Assembly: GCA_002360535.1 (NCBI GenBank)
Contig: DEQR01000062.1
Span: 1 to 64,000, forward strand
Source of the DNA: Thiobacillus sp. UBA3361
GTDB lineage: Bacteria > Pseudomonadota > Gammaproteobacteria > Burkholderiales > Thiobacillaceae
Direction: 5' to 3'
Length of the DNA stretch: 64,000 bases
The position numbers and the translations under genes are program-made. Positions 22,715 through 31,236 of this stretch are shown in pieces. Below the pieces are notes generated by a model. The model was not told where the DNA came from, ran no database searches, and was given only the letters and a program-made list of their open reading frames with translations. Position 1 is the first letter of the stretch. Each line of letters opens with the position of its first letter.

Positions 22715-24001
22715 TCAGCCCCGGCCCCCTGTGAAGAGCCGGATGGTCAGCGGCGGCAGGTCGATCCATTCCCCCAGGCCCGGGCCGGGCAGCAGCTCGC
22801 GCAGGCTGTCCGGCTGGCAACCCAGCAACGCCGCGGCATCAGCCGCGCCGAAGCGATGGCCCTGCACGGCATCGGGGTTGATCAGGGTCAACACCCGTCC
22901 GGGATGCCGCTCGCCCTCGCGCAGCAGCGCCACCACCGGATCGTCCCACGGCGTGACGCGGCGTTGCGGGCCTTCCTCGTTGAGCACCGGCATGGTGGCC
23001 TTCATGGCGTTGACGCGGGTGACAAACTCGCTGATGTTGAAGCTCCCCGCCTCCCAATCCTCGGGCCGGCTCTGCACCACGTTGGGCTGGCGGCGGAAGC
23101 CGTATTCATAGCCCAAGGGCATCATCAGACCGCTGGAGAAGGCGGCGGCGAACAGGTAGCGCAGCCGGGATACGCGTTCGTCGCCGTTCGATTCCTCCGC
23201 CAGCCGCACCGTATCGTGGCTCTCCGGAAAGGCGATGGACGGGGCGATGGCGCGGAAGGCCTCGTACTGCTCCAGCAGCCAGGGGGCGCGGAAATCCCAC
23301 CATTTGCTGGAATTGAACAGGTAGTCGAAACCGGCGCAGGCCAGCTGTGTCACCTCCTCGGGCTGGCAGCCCAGGGTCTCGGCGAAGAACATCGCCTCGG
23401 GACGGTCGCGGCGCGCGCCGGCGATGATCGGCGCCCAGACGTCGCCGGGCACTTTGTAGGCGGCGTCGCAGCGAAAGCCGTCGAAGCCCAGGCTGGCATA
23501 GTGGCTGACCAGACCGCCCCAGTAATCGGCCAGGCCCGGATGGTGGTCGGCGTTGGCGTAGTCGATCTCCGCCAGGTCGCCCCAGACGGTGCGCTTCTCC
23601 ACATTGTCCGGCTCGTCCGGGTCGGCGGCGAAGGGGGAGAGTAGGCTGCCGTCCGCCTCACGCGCGTACCACTCGGGGTGTGCCTCCACCAGCAGGGCGT
23701 CCTTGGCGGTGTGGTTGACGACCAGGTCCATCATGACGCACAGGCCCTGGTCATGGGCCTCGTTCAGGAAGTGGCCGAGGATCTCGGCGTCGGGTTTCTG
23801 GCTGGCACCCCGGAACAGCGGGTGCAGCCGGTAGTAGTCCTTGACCGCGTACAGGCTGCCCGAGAAGCCCGGGTAATGGAACGGGTTGATGAACACCCAG
23901 TCGAATCCCATGGCCGCGATGCGGGGCAAATGCTCCCGCCACCGATCGACGGAGCCGGCCAGCAGGGGAAACAAATTGTAGATGCGCGGGGCGCTGCCCA
24001 T
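22715..24001 (-). CDS. GH13 alpha-amylase family enzyme, short GlgE-like
   Basis: A 428-residue (beta/alpha)8 barrel enzyme and the first gene of the glycogen/trehalose run. It has IYNLFPLLAGSVDRW, FINPFHYPGFSGSLYAVKDY and MMDLVVNHTAKDALL. Catalytic candidates are GFDGFRCDAAYKVP (Asp), MFFAETLGC (Glu) and AFPESHDTVRL (Asp). These phrases recall the catalytic part of GlgE-like maltosyltransferases more than secreted amylases, and there is no signal peptide. GlgE would use the maltose 1-phosphate made by the TreS-Mak encoded two genes downstream, but full GlgE proteins are longer, so substrate and reaction are uncertain. ATG at 24001 is used; a TTG at 24031 would add ten residues. Confidence 0.75.
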   Translation of the reverse strand: MGSAPRIYNLFPLLAGSVDRWREHLPRIAAMGFDWVFINPFHYPGFSGSLYAVKDYYRLHPLFRGASQKPDAEILGHFLNEAHDQGLCVMMDLVVNHTAKDALLVEAHPEWYAREADGSLLSPFAADPDEPDNVEKRTVWGDLAEIDYANADHHPGLADYWGGLVSHYASLGFDGFRCDAAYKVPGDVWAPIIAGARRDRPEAMFFAETLGCQPEEVTQLACAGFDYLFNSSKWWDFRAPWLLEQYEAFRAIAPSIAFPESHDTVRLAEESNGDERVSRLRYLFAAAFSSGLMMPLGYEYGFRRQPNVVQSRPEDWEAGSFNISEFVTRVNAMKATMPVLNEEGPQRRVTPWDDPVVALLREGERHPGRVLTLINPDAVQGHRFGAADAAALLGCQPDSLRELLPGPGLGEWIDLPPLTIRLFTGGRG

Positions 24002-24070
24002 TGGATGCTTTGTTCTCGGCACTATATTCAAGTTAGGTCATTCCCTGGTTACTTGTCACGGAGGTATGTC

Positions 24071-24331
24071 ATGGAAGCTCGCGAGGAACTGCAAAAAGTC
24101 ATGGACACTCTGGCCACCCAGCGTGACGAACTCATCCTCAAGGCCCACCTGGCCAAGTTGGAGGCACGCGAAGAATGGCGGGAGTTGGAAAGCAAGCTGG
24201 AACAACTGCGCGGTAAATCCAGCCAGATCGCCGATACGGCCGGCGACGCCGCCCAGGACATCGCCGGCGCGGCGAAGCTGCTCGGCGAGGAGATCGCCAA
24301 GGGCTATGAGCGCTTGCGCAGGATGTTCTGA
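24071..24331 (+). CDS. Small coiled-coil hypothetical protein
   Basis: An 86-residue, strongly charged helical protein. Heptad-like sequence (EELQKVMDTLATQRDELILKAHLAKLEAREEW region) predicts a coiled coil, with a short amphipathic helix near the end (AGAAKLLGEEIAKGYERL). A good ribosome site (GGAGGT at 24059-24064) precedes the ATG at 24071. It is divergent from the GH13 gene and overlaps the convergent mscS-type gene by 28 bp at its 3' end. There are no cysteines, transmembrane segments or recognised domain; the function is unknown. Confidence 0.7.
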   Translation: MEAREELQKVMDTLATQRDELILKAHLAKLEAREEWRELESKLEQLRGKSSQIADTAGDAAQDIAGAAKLLGEEIAKGYERLRRMF

Positions 24332-25236
24332 AGCAGCCCTGCCCTACCTTCCACGGCCAGGTGATGGGACGGCGCGTGGCCATCCTTAGCCTGACCGGCA
24401 TAAATGGTGAGGTGGGGGTAGGGGATCTCGATGCCGTGCGCGTCGAAGGCCGCCTTCAGCCGCTTGAGGAACTCGCGGCGCACATTCCATTGTTCCAAGG
24501 GCACCACCTTGAATCGGCAGCGGACGGTGACCGCCGAGTCGCCCCAATCCTCCACGCCCGCCAGTTCCAGGTCCTCGACGATCTTCGCGGTGAACACAGC
24601 GTCCGCGCGTAGGGCCGCACCGGTCTCGCGGATCACCGCGAATACCTCGTCCAGGTCCTCCCGATAGGCCACCCCCACGTCCATGAGCGCGTAGGAGTAC
24701 TCCAGGGTCATGTTGGTCACCTTGTCGATCAGGCTGTTGGGGATGAAGTGCACGTTGCCGTCATAGCCCCGCAGGCGCACATGGCGCAATGTCACCTCCT
24801 CCACGAGGCCGCCTGTGTCGGCCACCTTGACCACGTCGCCGACGCGGATCTGGTCCTCCAGGAGCATGAAAAAGCCGGTGAAATAGTCCTTGACCAGGCT
24901 TTGCGCGCCGAAACCGACGGCGATGCCCACCACGCCGGCGGCCCCCAGGATGGGCGCGATGGAGATGCCCAGTTCGGACAGCACCAGCATGCCGGTGACC
25001 GCCACGACGAAAATGTTCACGAAATAGCGGATCGCCCGCGCCAGGGTCTCCACCCGGCGCTGGTCCTCGGCATCGTCCGCGCGCTGGATGGCGAAGCGCT
25101 TGAAGACGCGGATCATGGAGCGACTGAAGACGACCAGCGCCACGGCCAGCAGCAGGATCAGGGCAATGGACAGGCCGACATCCAGATACTGGGGCGCCTT
25201 ATCGCCGAGCCAGGGGATATCGGGGGTCTGGATCAT
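24304..25236 (-). CDS. MscS-family mechanosensitive ion channel
   Basis: A 310-residue protein. Three N-terminal membrane segments are followed by the pore-lining helix region (LGAAGVVGIAVGFGAQSLVKDYFTGFF) and the beta domain (EDQIRVGDVVKV, GYDGNVHFIPNSLI) characteristic of small-conductance mechanosensitive channels. It releases solutes during hypo-osmotic shock, which fits beside a cluster that makes the compatible solute trehalose, although co-regulation is only inference. ATG at 25236 (MIQTPDIPWLG) is used; the frame extends to 25311 without membrane character. The 3' end overlaps the small coiled-coil gene. Confidence 0.92.
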   Translation of the reverse strand: MIQTPDIPWLGDKAPQYLDVGLSIALILLLAVALVVFSRSMIRVFKRFAIQRADDAEDQRRVETLARAIRYFVNIFVVAVTGMLVLSELGISIAPILGAAGVVGIAVGFGAQSLVKDYFTGFFMLLEDQIRVGDVVKVADTGGLVEEVTLRHVRLRGYDGNVHFIPNSLIDKVTNMTLEYSYALMDVGVAYREDLDEVFAVIRETGAALRADAVFTAKIVEDLELAGVEDWGDSAVTVRCRFKVVPLEQWNVRREFLKRLKAAFDAHGIEIPYPHLTIYAGQAKDGHAPSHHLAVEGRAGLLQNILRKRS

Positions 25237-25679
25237 GATTCGGACAGGGTGGGGAAAAGAGCAGGCAGTTGGTTGTCGTCCATAGGATTCGGGATTGACC
25301 GGTGCGTTCACCCGCGGCGGCAGCGTGCGGGGCCAAGCGGGATAACTCGGAGGCCGACCGAGGATATCCTAAACCGGCGGCCCGAAATACACAGCCGCTC
25401 CCTGCACTCCCGTCAAACAGGAAATAATTTACTTTATTATTATGTATTTAATATTGAATTTGTGCAAACATTGATTGCCGTGACCGCATGCCGGGCGGGC
25501 CTCCGGACATCCGGGAAGACCCGCCCGTCCCACTGGCAAGGGTGCGGAAACATCCGATCTACCCGCCCATCATCAATGGTTCCCGCACCGGGCGTCTTGT
25601 GCTCAAATCGCAGCCTTTCATTTCCCCAAACGGAAGGCGACGGACTGGATACGGGGCCGGGCCATCCTCGCATACGAAA
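25237..25679. other. 443-bp intergenic region with AT-rich block
   Basis: No convincing gene is seen. Most of it is GC-rich, but 25419-25475 is sharply AT-rich (contains TTTATTATTATG and TATTTAATATTG) and could hold the promoter of the acetolactate-synthase-like gene. No clean -35/-10 pair can be assigned and no hairpin with a T-run is seen. An in-frame upstream extension of the downstream gene to 25488 has proline/arginine-rich, non-homologous-looking sequence and is not believed. Confidence 0.5.
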
Positions 25680-27359
25680 TTGACCGTCAGCGATCTGCTC
25701 GTCAGATACCTCGAGCATCTGGGTATCGATACCATTTTCGGCATGCCGGGCGCCCACGTGCTGCCCATCTATGACCGGCTGCACGACTCCCGGGTCGGCA
25801 GCGTGCTGGTCAAGCACGAGCAGGGCGCCGCATTCATGGCCGGCGGCTACGCTCGGGTATCACACCGGCCTTCGGCCTGCATCGCTACCGCCGGCCCCGG
25901 CGCTACCAACCTGATCACCGGCATCGCCAACGCCTACGCCGAGCGGCTGCCGGTGCTGGCCATCACCGGCGAGGCGCCCACCCACATGTTCGGCAAGGGC
26001 GGACTACAGGAGAGCTCCGGCGAGGGCGGCGCCATCGACCAGGGGGCGTTGTTCGGCTCCATCACCCGCTACCAGAAGCGCATCGAACGGACCGACTACC
26101 TGGGCCAGGTGCTCTACCAAGCCACCCGCGCCCTGTATGGCGCCGAGCCCGGTCCGGTGCTGCTCACCGTCCCCTACAACGTGCAGAAGGAGACGCTGGA
26201 CGACGCCGAGGCCGCGCGCATCCTGGCCCATCTGCCCAAGCCGGCTACCCAGCGGCTTGGAGCAGCCCAGCCGGTGGAAGACCTGGCCGAGATTATCCGT
26301 GCCGCGCGCTTTCCGGTCATCGTCGCCGGCTACGGCTGCATCCGCGCCGGCGCGCGGGATCTGGTGGCGCGCCTGAGCGAGGACCTGGGCATCCCGGTGG
26401 CCACCAGCCTGAAGGCCAAGGGCGTGGTGGCCGAGGACAGGCCGCTGGCCCTGGGTTGCCTGGGCGTCACCTCCAATCGCCAGGCCTACCGCTACATCGT
26501 GGAGCACGCCGACCTGGTCATCTTCCTCGGCGCTGGCCTCAACGAACGTACCAGCCACCTTTGGGACCACAAGTTGCTGGCGGGCAAGAAGGTCGCGCAG
26601 GTGGACAACGATGTCCGCCAACTGGGCAAGGTGTTCAAGGCCGATGTCGCCATCCACGGCGACCTGGCCGAAGTACTGCGCGAATTGCTGGACCGCCTCG
26701 GCGGCCACCCCGGCCACCCCGGCGGCGCCGACCGGCTGGACCGTCTGAACAGGCATCGCAGCGCCGAGGCGGGCGCGCCCTTCGAAAGAAGCGGGAAGTT
26801 CGTCCTGATCGAGAAGTTCTTCTCCGCCCTGGCCGCCCGCTTCCCCGCGGACGCCGTGATCTTCGACGACAACATCGTCTTCGCGCAGAGCTATTTCCGG
26901 GTCTCCAACGCCAACCACTACTTCCCTAATTCCGGCATCTCCTCCCTGGGCCACGCCATTCCGGCGGCCATCGGCGCGCGCTTCCACCTGGCGCGGGTGT
27001 GCAGAACGGCGCCCACTTTCGCCATCCTGGGCGACGGCGGCTTCCAGATGTGCGGCATGGAGATCATGACGGCGGTGAACTACCGCATCCCCCTCAACGT
27101 GGTGCTGATCAACAACGGCGGCATGGGCCTGATCCGCAAGAACCAGTACCAGTTGTACGGCGAGCGCTACATCGACTGCGAGTTCGTCAACCCGGACTTC
27201 GGCCTGCTGGCCCGCTCCTTCGGCATCCGCCATCACCGCCTGACCACCGGGGCCGACGTGGAGGCCCTGTTCGGCCACGCGGACCTGACAGACGCCATCA
27301 ACCTCATCGAGATCCTGCTGGACAGGGATGCATTCCCCAGCTACCTGTCCGACCGCTGA
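25680..27359 (+). CDS. Acetolactate-synthase-like thiamine-diphosphate enzyme, large-subunit type
   Basis: About 559 residues. The N-terminal Pyr domain has GMPGAHVLPIYDRL and VKHEQGAAFMAGGYARV with the catalytic Glu; a central Rossmann-like domain follows; the C-terminal PP domain has GDGGFQMCGMEIMTAVNYR and INNGGMGLI, the Mg/ThDP-binding motif. It is of the IlvB/acetolactate synthase superfamily, which decarboxylates 2-oxo acids. No small regulatory subunit gene lies beside it, so biosynthetic IlvB is not certain. The start is unclear: the first plausible initiator is TTG at 25680, directly preceded by ACG AAA where relatives have Met-Lys. It converges with the P-II-like gene. Confidence 0.8.
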   Translation: MTVSDLLVRYLEHLGIDTIFGMPGAHVLPIYDRLHDSRVGSVLVKHEQGAAFMAGGYARVSHRPSACIATAGPGATNLITGIANAYAERLPVLAITGEAPTHMFGKGGLQESSGEGGAIDQGALFGSITRYQKRIERTDYLGQVLYQATRALYGAEPGPVLLTVPYNVQKETLDDAEAARILAHLPKPATQRLGAAQPVEDLAEIIRAARFPVIVAGYGCIRAGARDLVARLSEDLGIPVATSLKAKGVVAEDRPLALGCLGVTSNRQAYRYIVEHADLVIFLGAGLNERTSHLWDHKLLAGKKVAQVDNDVRQLGKVFKADVAIHGDLAEVLRELLDRLGGHPGHPGGADRLDRLNRHRSAEAGAPFERSGKFVLIEKFFSALAARFPADAVIFDDNIVFAQSYFRVSNANHYFPNSGISSLGHAIPAAIGARFHLARVCRTAPTFAILGDGGFQMCGMEIMTAVNYRIPLNVVLINNGGMGLIRKNQYQLYGERYIDCEFVNPDFGLLARSFGIRHHRLTTGADVEALFGHADLTDAINLIEILLDRDAFPSYLSDR

Positions 27360-27444
27360 TCCCGAACGGGTCCTCACCCTGGCCCCAGGCACACGGCGCC
27401 CGGTGGTCGGCAAGACTGGAGCCTGAAGCCCGAGTCGGCCCGCT

Positions 27445-27777
27445 TCAGTCCTCTTCCGGCAGACCCTCCGGCAGGGTCAGGAGCACGCCCCGGCCGGCCT
27501 TCTCCATCAGCACCATGCCGGCGTGGGGCACGTTCACGTCGGCGGCGTAGTAGATGAACTCGAACAACTCGTCCGCCCGCGCCTCGGGCACCAGCACGGT
27601 GACCACCTCCTTCTCCAGGTAGTAGAAGGACTCGCGCCCCTTGCGGGTGCTGATGCCGCCACCCCGCGCATGGTGCGCGAAACCGCTGACGATGCCCTTC
27701 TCCTGCTTGAGCTTGCGCAGCAGGTCGAAGCCCTGCCCGGAGGGCAGGATGCAGTGGATGACCTTGTAATTCTCCAT
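27445..27777 (-). CDS. P-II-like regulatory protein (second copy, DUF1538 operon)
   Basis: A 110-residue ferredoxin-like fold protein of the P-II family (MENYKVIHCILPSGQGFDLLRK; HARGGGISTRKG in the T-loop position; VVTVLVPEARADELFEFIYYAADV). P-II proteins are trimeric sensors of nucleotides and 2-oxoglutarate that bind partner enzymes or transporters. This one lacks the standard GlnB T-loop sequence, so its ligand is unknown. It starts 4 bp after the other P-II-like gene and is the last gene of the DUF1538 run. The ATG at 27777 is preferred over an upstream TTG. Confidence 0.75.
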   Translation of the reverse strand: MENYKVIHCILPSGQGFDLLRKLKQEKGIVSGFAHHARGGGISTRKGRESFYYLEKEVVTVLVPEARADELFEFIYYAADVNVPHAGMVLMEKAGRGVLLTLPEGLPEED

Positions 27778-27781
27778 GCGG

Positions 27782-28159
27782 TCAGCCGGCAAAGCGCTCG
27801 ACGATTTCAGGCGGCACGTAGGTGGCCATCTTCTCCAGCGGCGTCATATAAGCCATGCCCATGCCCGGTGTGTCCAGGTGGGCGGCGGCGTGGATCTTGG
27901 CGAAGATGCGGTCGGCCTGGTCGCTGGCGGCGACGATGTAGATCACCTCCTTCTCAGCCGACACGGTGATGGCCAGCACCCCCAGGTGGCGCTGGCGCAC
28001 CCCCGAGCCGTGGGCGTAGAACACCGTGGCGCCCTGGGCGCCGGCCAGACGGGCGGCCTGGATCACCTCCTCGGCCTTGCCCCGTTGCACGATGCAGGTG
28101 ATCAACACCACGTCGGTGAGAACCACCAGTTCTTCCACCTTGCCTTGACTCTCTGGCAT
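27782..28159 (-). CDS. P-II-like regulatory protein (first copy, DUF1538 operon)
   Basis: A 125-residue P-II-like protein (VVLITCIVQRGKAEEVIQAARLAGAQGATVFYAHGSGVRQRHLGV region, then KEVIYIVAASDQADRIFAKI). It differs strongly from the second copy, suggesting that the two form separate or mixed trimers. It starts 23 bp after the DUF1538 gene. P-II proteins paired with membrane proteins usually gate transport, so a role controlling the DUF1538 protein is plausible but inferred. The C-terminal extension (MTPLEKMATYVPPEIVERF) is longer than in GlnB. Confidence 0.72.
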   Translation of the reverse strand: MPESQGKVEELVVLTDVVLITCIVQRGKAEEVIQAARLAGAQGATVFYAHGSGVRQRHLGVLAITVSAEKEVIYIVAASDQADRIFAKIHAAAHLDTPGMGMAYMTPLEKMATYVPPEIVERFAG

Positions 28160-28182
28160 GGGACTGTCTCCGCGAAAAGCCG

Positions 28183-29877
28183 TCAAACGTTGCGCATCAT
28201 GCGCACGAACTGGAAGCGCAGGAAGCGCGCCCGCACCTGCAGCCACAGGCCCACGGCCAGCACGCTGACGATGGGCCCCACCGAGGCCATGGCCAGGATG
28301 CCGAAGCCTTCGTGGGCATCGACCGCCCGCCCCAGGCCCAGACCCATGGCCAACACCAGGGGGACGGTGACCGGGCCGGTGGTCACCCCGGCGCTGTCCC
28401 AGGCCAGGTTCACATACTCCTCGCTGGACAGGATGGTCAGCACCAAGGCCAGCAGATAGCCCGGGATCAGCAGCCAGGCGAGCGGCAGGTCGAAGATCAC
28501 CTTGGCCATGCCCAGGGCGGTACCGATGCCGACACCCAGGGCAACGGCGCGGATCAGGGTCTGCTTGCGGAAGGCGCCGTCGGTGAGGTTCTGCACCGTC
28601 ATGCCCAGGGCATTCAGGGCCGGTTCGGCGATGGTGGCGCCGAAGCCCAGAAGCAGGGCGAAGGCCAGGGCAATGCCCAGGCCGGCCCAGTAGGGATAAA
28701 GGGACTCGTCGCCGGAGAAGGCGGTGGACAGGAGGTCGCCCACCTGCATCCCCAGGGCCGACAGGCCGGCGTCCAGGCCCATGTTGAAGGCCGCCATGCC
28801 CAGCACGCAAAGCAAGATGCCGTAGCCGATGAGGTTGGCGTGCCGCAGGGGCTCCCGCAGCCAGACACGCTGGATCAGCCACAGCAGGGCGGCCAGGGGG
28901 ACGATGGCGCGCAGGGCATTCAGGGCACCCCCCCAAAGACCGCCATCGCCCGGCCCGGCGGCGGCTGCCGGCGTGGCGAACTGGCCCAGGTCGGCGGTCT
29001 CGGCGGTGTACACCCCCAGGGCCATCACCGCCAGGGGCGGGAACAGGGAGGCCAGGGTGACGATGCCGAAGCCGGCCAGGGGGTTGTCCTCGCGGCCCGC
29101 CGCCGCCGACACCCCCACCCCCAGGGCCAGGACGATGGGCACCGTGACCGGGCCGGTGGTGATGGCGCCGCAGTCCCAGGCAAGGCCGATGATGGGCGCC
29201 AAGGCCGGGTCACTGGCCAGATACCAGGTCAGCGCCAGGCAGGCCAGGGTGACGATCAGCACCACTGGCTTCATGGCCCAGCCCTGCATGAAGCGCAGCA
29301 TGCTCACCAGCACCGCCAGGCCGACGCTCACCGCCACCGCCACGACCACCTGTTCGGAGCGCTGGTTGAGCAGGAAAGACAGCCAGGCGGCGGATTCCGG
29401 GTCGGTCAGGCTGCCCACCGACTTGAGGGCGCCGATGGCCGGTTCGGCGAAGGTGGCCGCAGCGCCGAGAATGAAGGCCACCGCGAGCACCGCCGAATAG
29501 GACGTGCGCCCCGGCATCAGATGGCCGATGTTTTCGGAAAATGGCATCAGACCGTGCTTGAGGCCTTCCATGAAGAACATCAGGCCGAGCATCACCCCCA
29601 CGATGCCCAAGCCGATGGCCGCCACGTCGGAGACGCCGGACTTGAGCACCAAGACCTGGAACGACACCAGGAACAGGGTGACGGGGATGACGGCCCGGAA
29701 CTGGTCCAGGAAACGGCTGCTGAGATAGGGCGCCACCAGGCGGTGGATATCCCGCGGGCGCAGCCGCGGACGGCGGCGATGCTTGCGGTCCCAGGCGGTG
29801 ACCTCGTTGTAGCTGATAACCCGCTGCTGGACCCGCACCCGGCCCAGGTAGTCACCGTATCGGATCTTGCGTGTCAT
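28183..29877 (-). CDS. DUF1538 family integral membrane protein (duplicated)
   Basis: A 564-residue protein with about twelve membrane segments arranged as two homologous halves. The first half contains FAEPAIGALKSVG and GAITTGPVTVPIVLALG; the second repeats these as IAEPALNALGMTV and AGVTTGPVTVPLVLAMG. This internal repeat is typical of DUF1538 proteins, whose substrate is not established. A soluble N-terminal tail of about 60 residues rich in arginine precedes the first helix. Two P-II-like genes follow at 23-bp and 4-bp gaps, pointing to a regulated transporter or channel. ATG at 29877; the open frame extends to 30000 without coding character. Confidence 0.85.
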   Translation of the reverse strand: MTRKIRYGDYLGRVRVQQRVISYNEVTAWDRKHRRRPRLRPRDIHRLVAPYLSSRFLDQFRAVIPVTLFLVSFQVLVLKSGVSDVAAIGLGIVGVMLGLMFFMEGLKHGLMPFSENIGHLMPGRTSYSAVLAVAFILGAAATFAEPAIGALKSVGSLTDPESAAWLSFLLNQRSEQVVVAVAVSVGLAVLVSMLRFMQGWAMKPVVLIVTLACLALTWYLASDPALAPIIGLAWDCGAITTGPVTVPIVLALGVGVSAAAGREDNPLAGFGIVTLASLFPPLAVMALGVYTAETADLGQFATPAAAAGPGDGGLWGGALNALRAIVPLAALLWLIQRVWLREPLRHANLIGYGILLCVLGMAAFNMGLDAGLSALGMQVGDLLSTAFSGDESLYPYWAGLGIALAFALLLGFGATIAEPALNALGMTVQNLTDGAFRKQTLIRAVALGVGIGTALGMAKVIFDLPLAWLLIPGYLLALVLTILSSEEYVNLAWDSAGVTTGPVTVPLVLAMGLGLGRAVDAHEGFGILAMASVGPIVSVLAVGLWLQVRARFLRFQFVRMMRNV

Positions 29878-30257
29878 GCCCTCCCCAGTTGCTGGCCAGC
29901 GCGTTGTCGGACACCCCGGATTGTAACGGTTTGCCGCATGGGGCGGCCGGCCCCAAGCCGGGGGAGCCCGCGCAAGGTCTGCCGATGCGCAGACGCCCAA
30001 CCGATTTCACGGCGCGGCAATGCCATAATCGGGGCATGAGTATTCCGCAGCCCCCCGCGGCGCCGAGCGTGCATGCCGGACCGGCCACGCCGCCGCGCCA
30101 AGAAAAAAGCCGGCACGGGGCCGGCTCAATACACTTTCCGGAATCGACGTCTCGCGTTTCTGGCAAAGTGCGGTTACTGCGTGCTGAACAACTGTAGGGG
30201 ACGGCATAATCCTATCCCGCGAATCAATATTGCGCAAACCATCCTGATGCCATCATC
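29878..30257. other. 380-bp intergenic region between DUF1538 operon and marR
   Basis: Divergent control region. It contains an intrinsic-terminator-like hairpin facing left (30103-30126, listed separately) and an 8-bp palindrome TTGCGCAA at 30230-30237, 20 bp before the MarR-type start. That palindrome resembles half-sites used by MarR proteins and could be an autoregulatory operator. A short open frame 30036-30197 is not believed because it runs through the hairpin and has low-complexity sequence. Confidence 0.4.
30103..30126 (-). terminator. Intrinsic-terminator-like hairpin, leftward
   Basis: On the reverse strand a perfect 7-bp stem (AGCCGGC/GCCGGCT, arms at 30120-30126 and 30108-30114) is followed directly by a run of T (the A-run at 30103-30108 on the plus strand). 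This is a good rho-independent terminator for leftward transcription. No leftward gene ends just to its right, because the next gene, marR, runs rightward. Confidence 0.5.
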
Positions 30258-30731
30258 ATGAACAACGATACCGTGCCGGCCGCGGAGGCCCTGAAAAAAT
30301 TCCGCATCATCTTTGCCGCCGTGCGCCAGCATTTTCGGGCCGTCGAAAAGGCCTGCGGCGTGAGCGGCGCCCAGGTCTGGGTGCTGGCAGCCCTCGCGGG
30401 TCAGTCGGGCATGCGGGTGACCGAGCTGGCCCGGCAGTTGTCGATCCACCAATCCACCGCCAGCAATTTGCTGCACAAGACGGAAAAGGCGGGGCTGGTG
30501 AAACGCACCCGCAGCCAAAAGGACCAGCGGGTCGTGGAACTGGACATCACCGATGCGGGCCGCGCCGTCCTGGACAAGGCCCCCAAACCCTATACCGGCC
30601 TGCTGCCCCATACCCTGAACGAAATGTCCGAGGCGGACCTGGCCGGCCTGAACGACAGCCTGAACAAGGTGATCGGCCACATGATCCATGTGGATGTCAC
30701 GGCGGCCGAGCAGCCCCTCTCCGAGCTGTAA
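30258..30731 (+). CDS. MarR-family transcriptional regulator
   Basis: A 157-residue winged-helix regulator. The DNA-binding part is VTELARQLSIHQSTASNLLHKTEKAGLVKRTRSQKDQR (recognition helix and wing), followed by VELDITDAGRAVL; flanking helices form the dimer interface. MarR proteins generally repress their own or adjacent genes and respond to small ligands or oxidation. It precedes the CBS and ArsB/NhaD-type genes by 40 bp on the same strand and may control them. The palindrome TTGCGCAA just upstream is a candidate operator. Confidence 0.88.
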   Translation: MNNDTVPAAEALKKFRIIFAAVRQHFRAVEKACGVSGAQVWVLAALAGQSGMRVTELARQLSIHQSTASNLLHKTEKAGLVKRTRSQKDQRVVELDITDAGRAVLDKAPKPYTGLLPHTLNEMSEADLAGLNDSLNKVIGHMIHVDVTAAEQPLSEL

Positions 30732-30771
30732 CACGCCGGGCCGTCCCGGGCGGCCCTGACCTGGAGCCTCC

Positions 30772-31236
30772 ATGACCATCGAAGCCATTCCCCTGAGCCC
30801 CCTCACCGACACGGTGTCGCCCGAACTGAGCCTGGCCGACGCCCTGCGCCGGATGCTCAAGCACAACATCAACAACATCGCCGTCTGCGATCTCCAAGGC
30901 CGCTGGCTGGGCCTGCTGAACATCGTCGAGATCCTCGGCCAAGTGCTACCGGTCAGCGCCCGCGTGGAGGGCGGGCTGACCAACCTGGCCTTCGCCGGTG
31001 ACGCCTCCAGCCTGCTCACGGCCCACATCCACGACCTGAAAGCCAAACACGTGGGCGACGCCATGCGCACCGACCTGCCGGTGCTGGGAGAGCGTCATCC
31101 CCTGCTGGAGACGGCCCTTCTCCTCTACCGTCACGAACATCCCCTGCCGGTGGTGGGTACCGACGGCAGGCTGCGCGGCATGCTGTCGCGCCGCGCCCTG
31201 CTGGCCTACCTGGCCGACAAGGGGGGCCTGGCATGA
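30772..31236 (+). CDS. CBS-domain protein, probable transporter regulator
   Basis: A 154-residue protein made of a CBS pair: one motif near residues 1-65 (LADALRRMLKHNINNIAVCDLQGRWLG) and a second near 90-154 (HPLLETALLLYRHEHPLPVVGTDGRLRGMLSRRALLAYL). CBS pairs bind adenine nucleotides and often gate enzymes or transporters. Its stop overlaps the start of the transporter gene (ATGA), which implies translational coupling and supports a regulatory partnership. Confidence 0.82.
   Translation: MTIEAIPLSPLTDTVSPELSLADALRRMLKHNINNIAVCDLQGRWLGLLNIVEILGQVLPVSARVEGGLTNLAFAGDASSLLTAHIHDLKAKHVGDAMRTDLPVLGERHPLLETALLLYRHEHPLPVVGTDGRLRGMLSRRALLAYLADKGGLA

Noticed and set aside
25488..25679. 64-residue N-terminal extension of the acetolactate-synthase-like protein
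   Set aside because: It is proline/arginine-rich, lies in a region with promoter-like AT content and is absent from the known fold, which begins at LTVSDLLVRYLE.
30036..30197. Small open frame before marR
   Set aside because: It runs through the leftward terminator hairpin, has no ribosome site and a low-complexity sequence.
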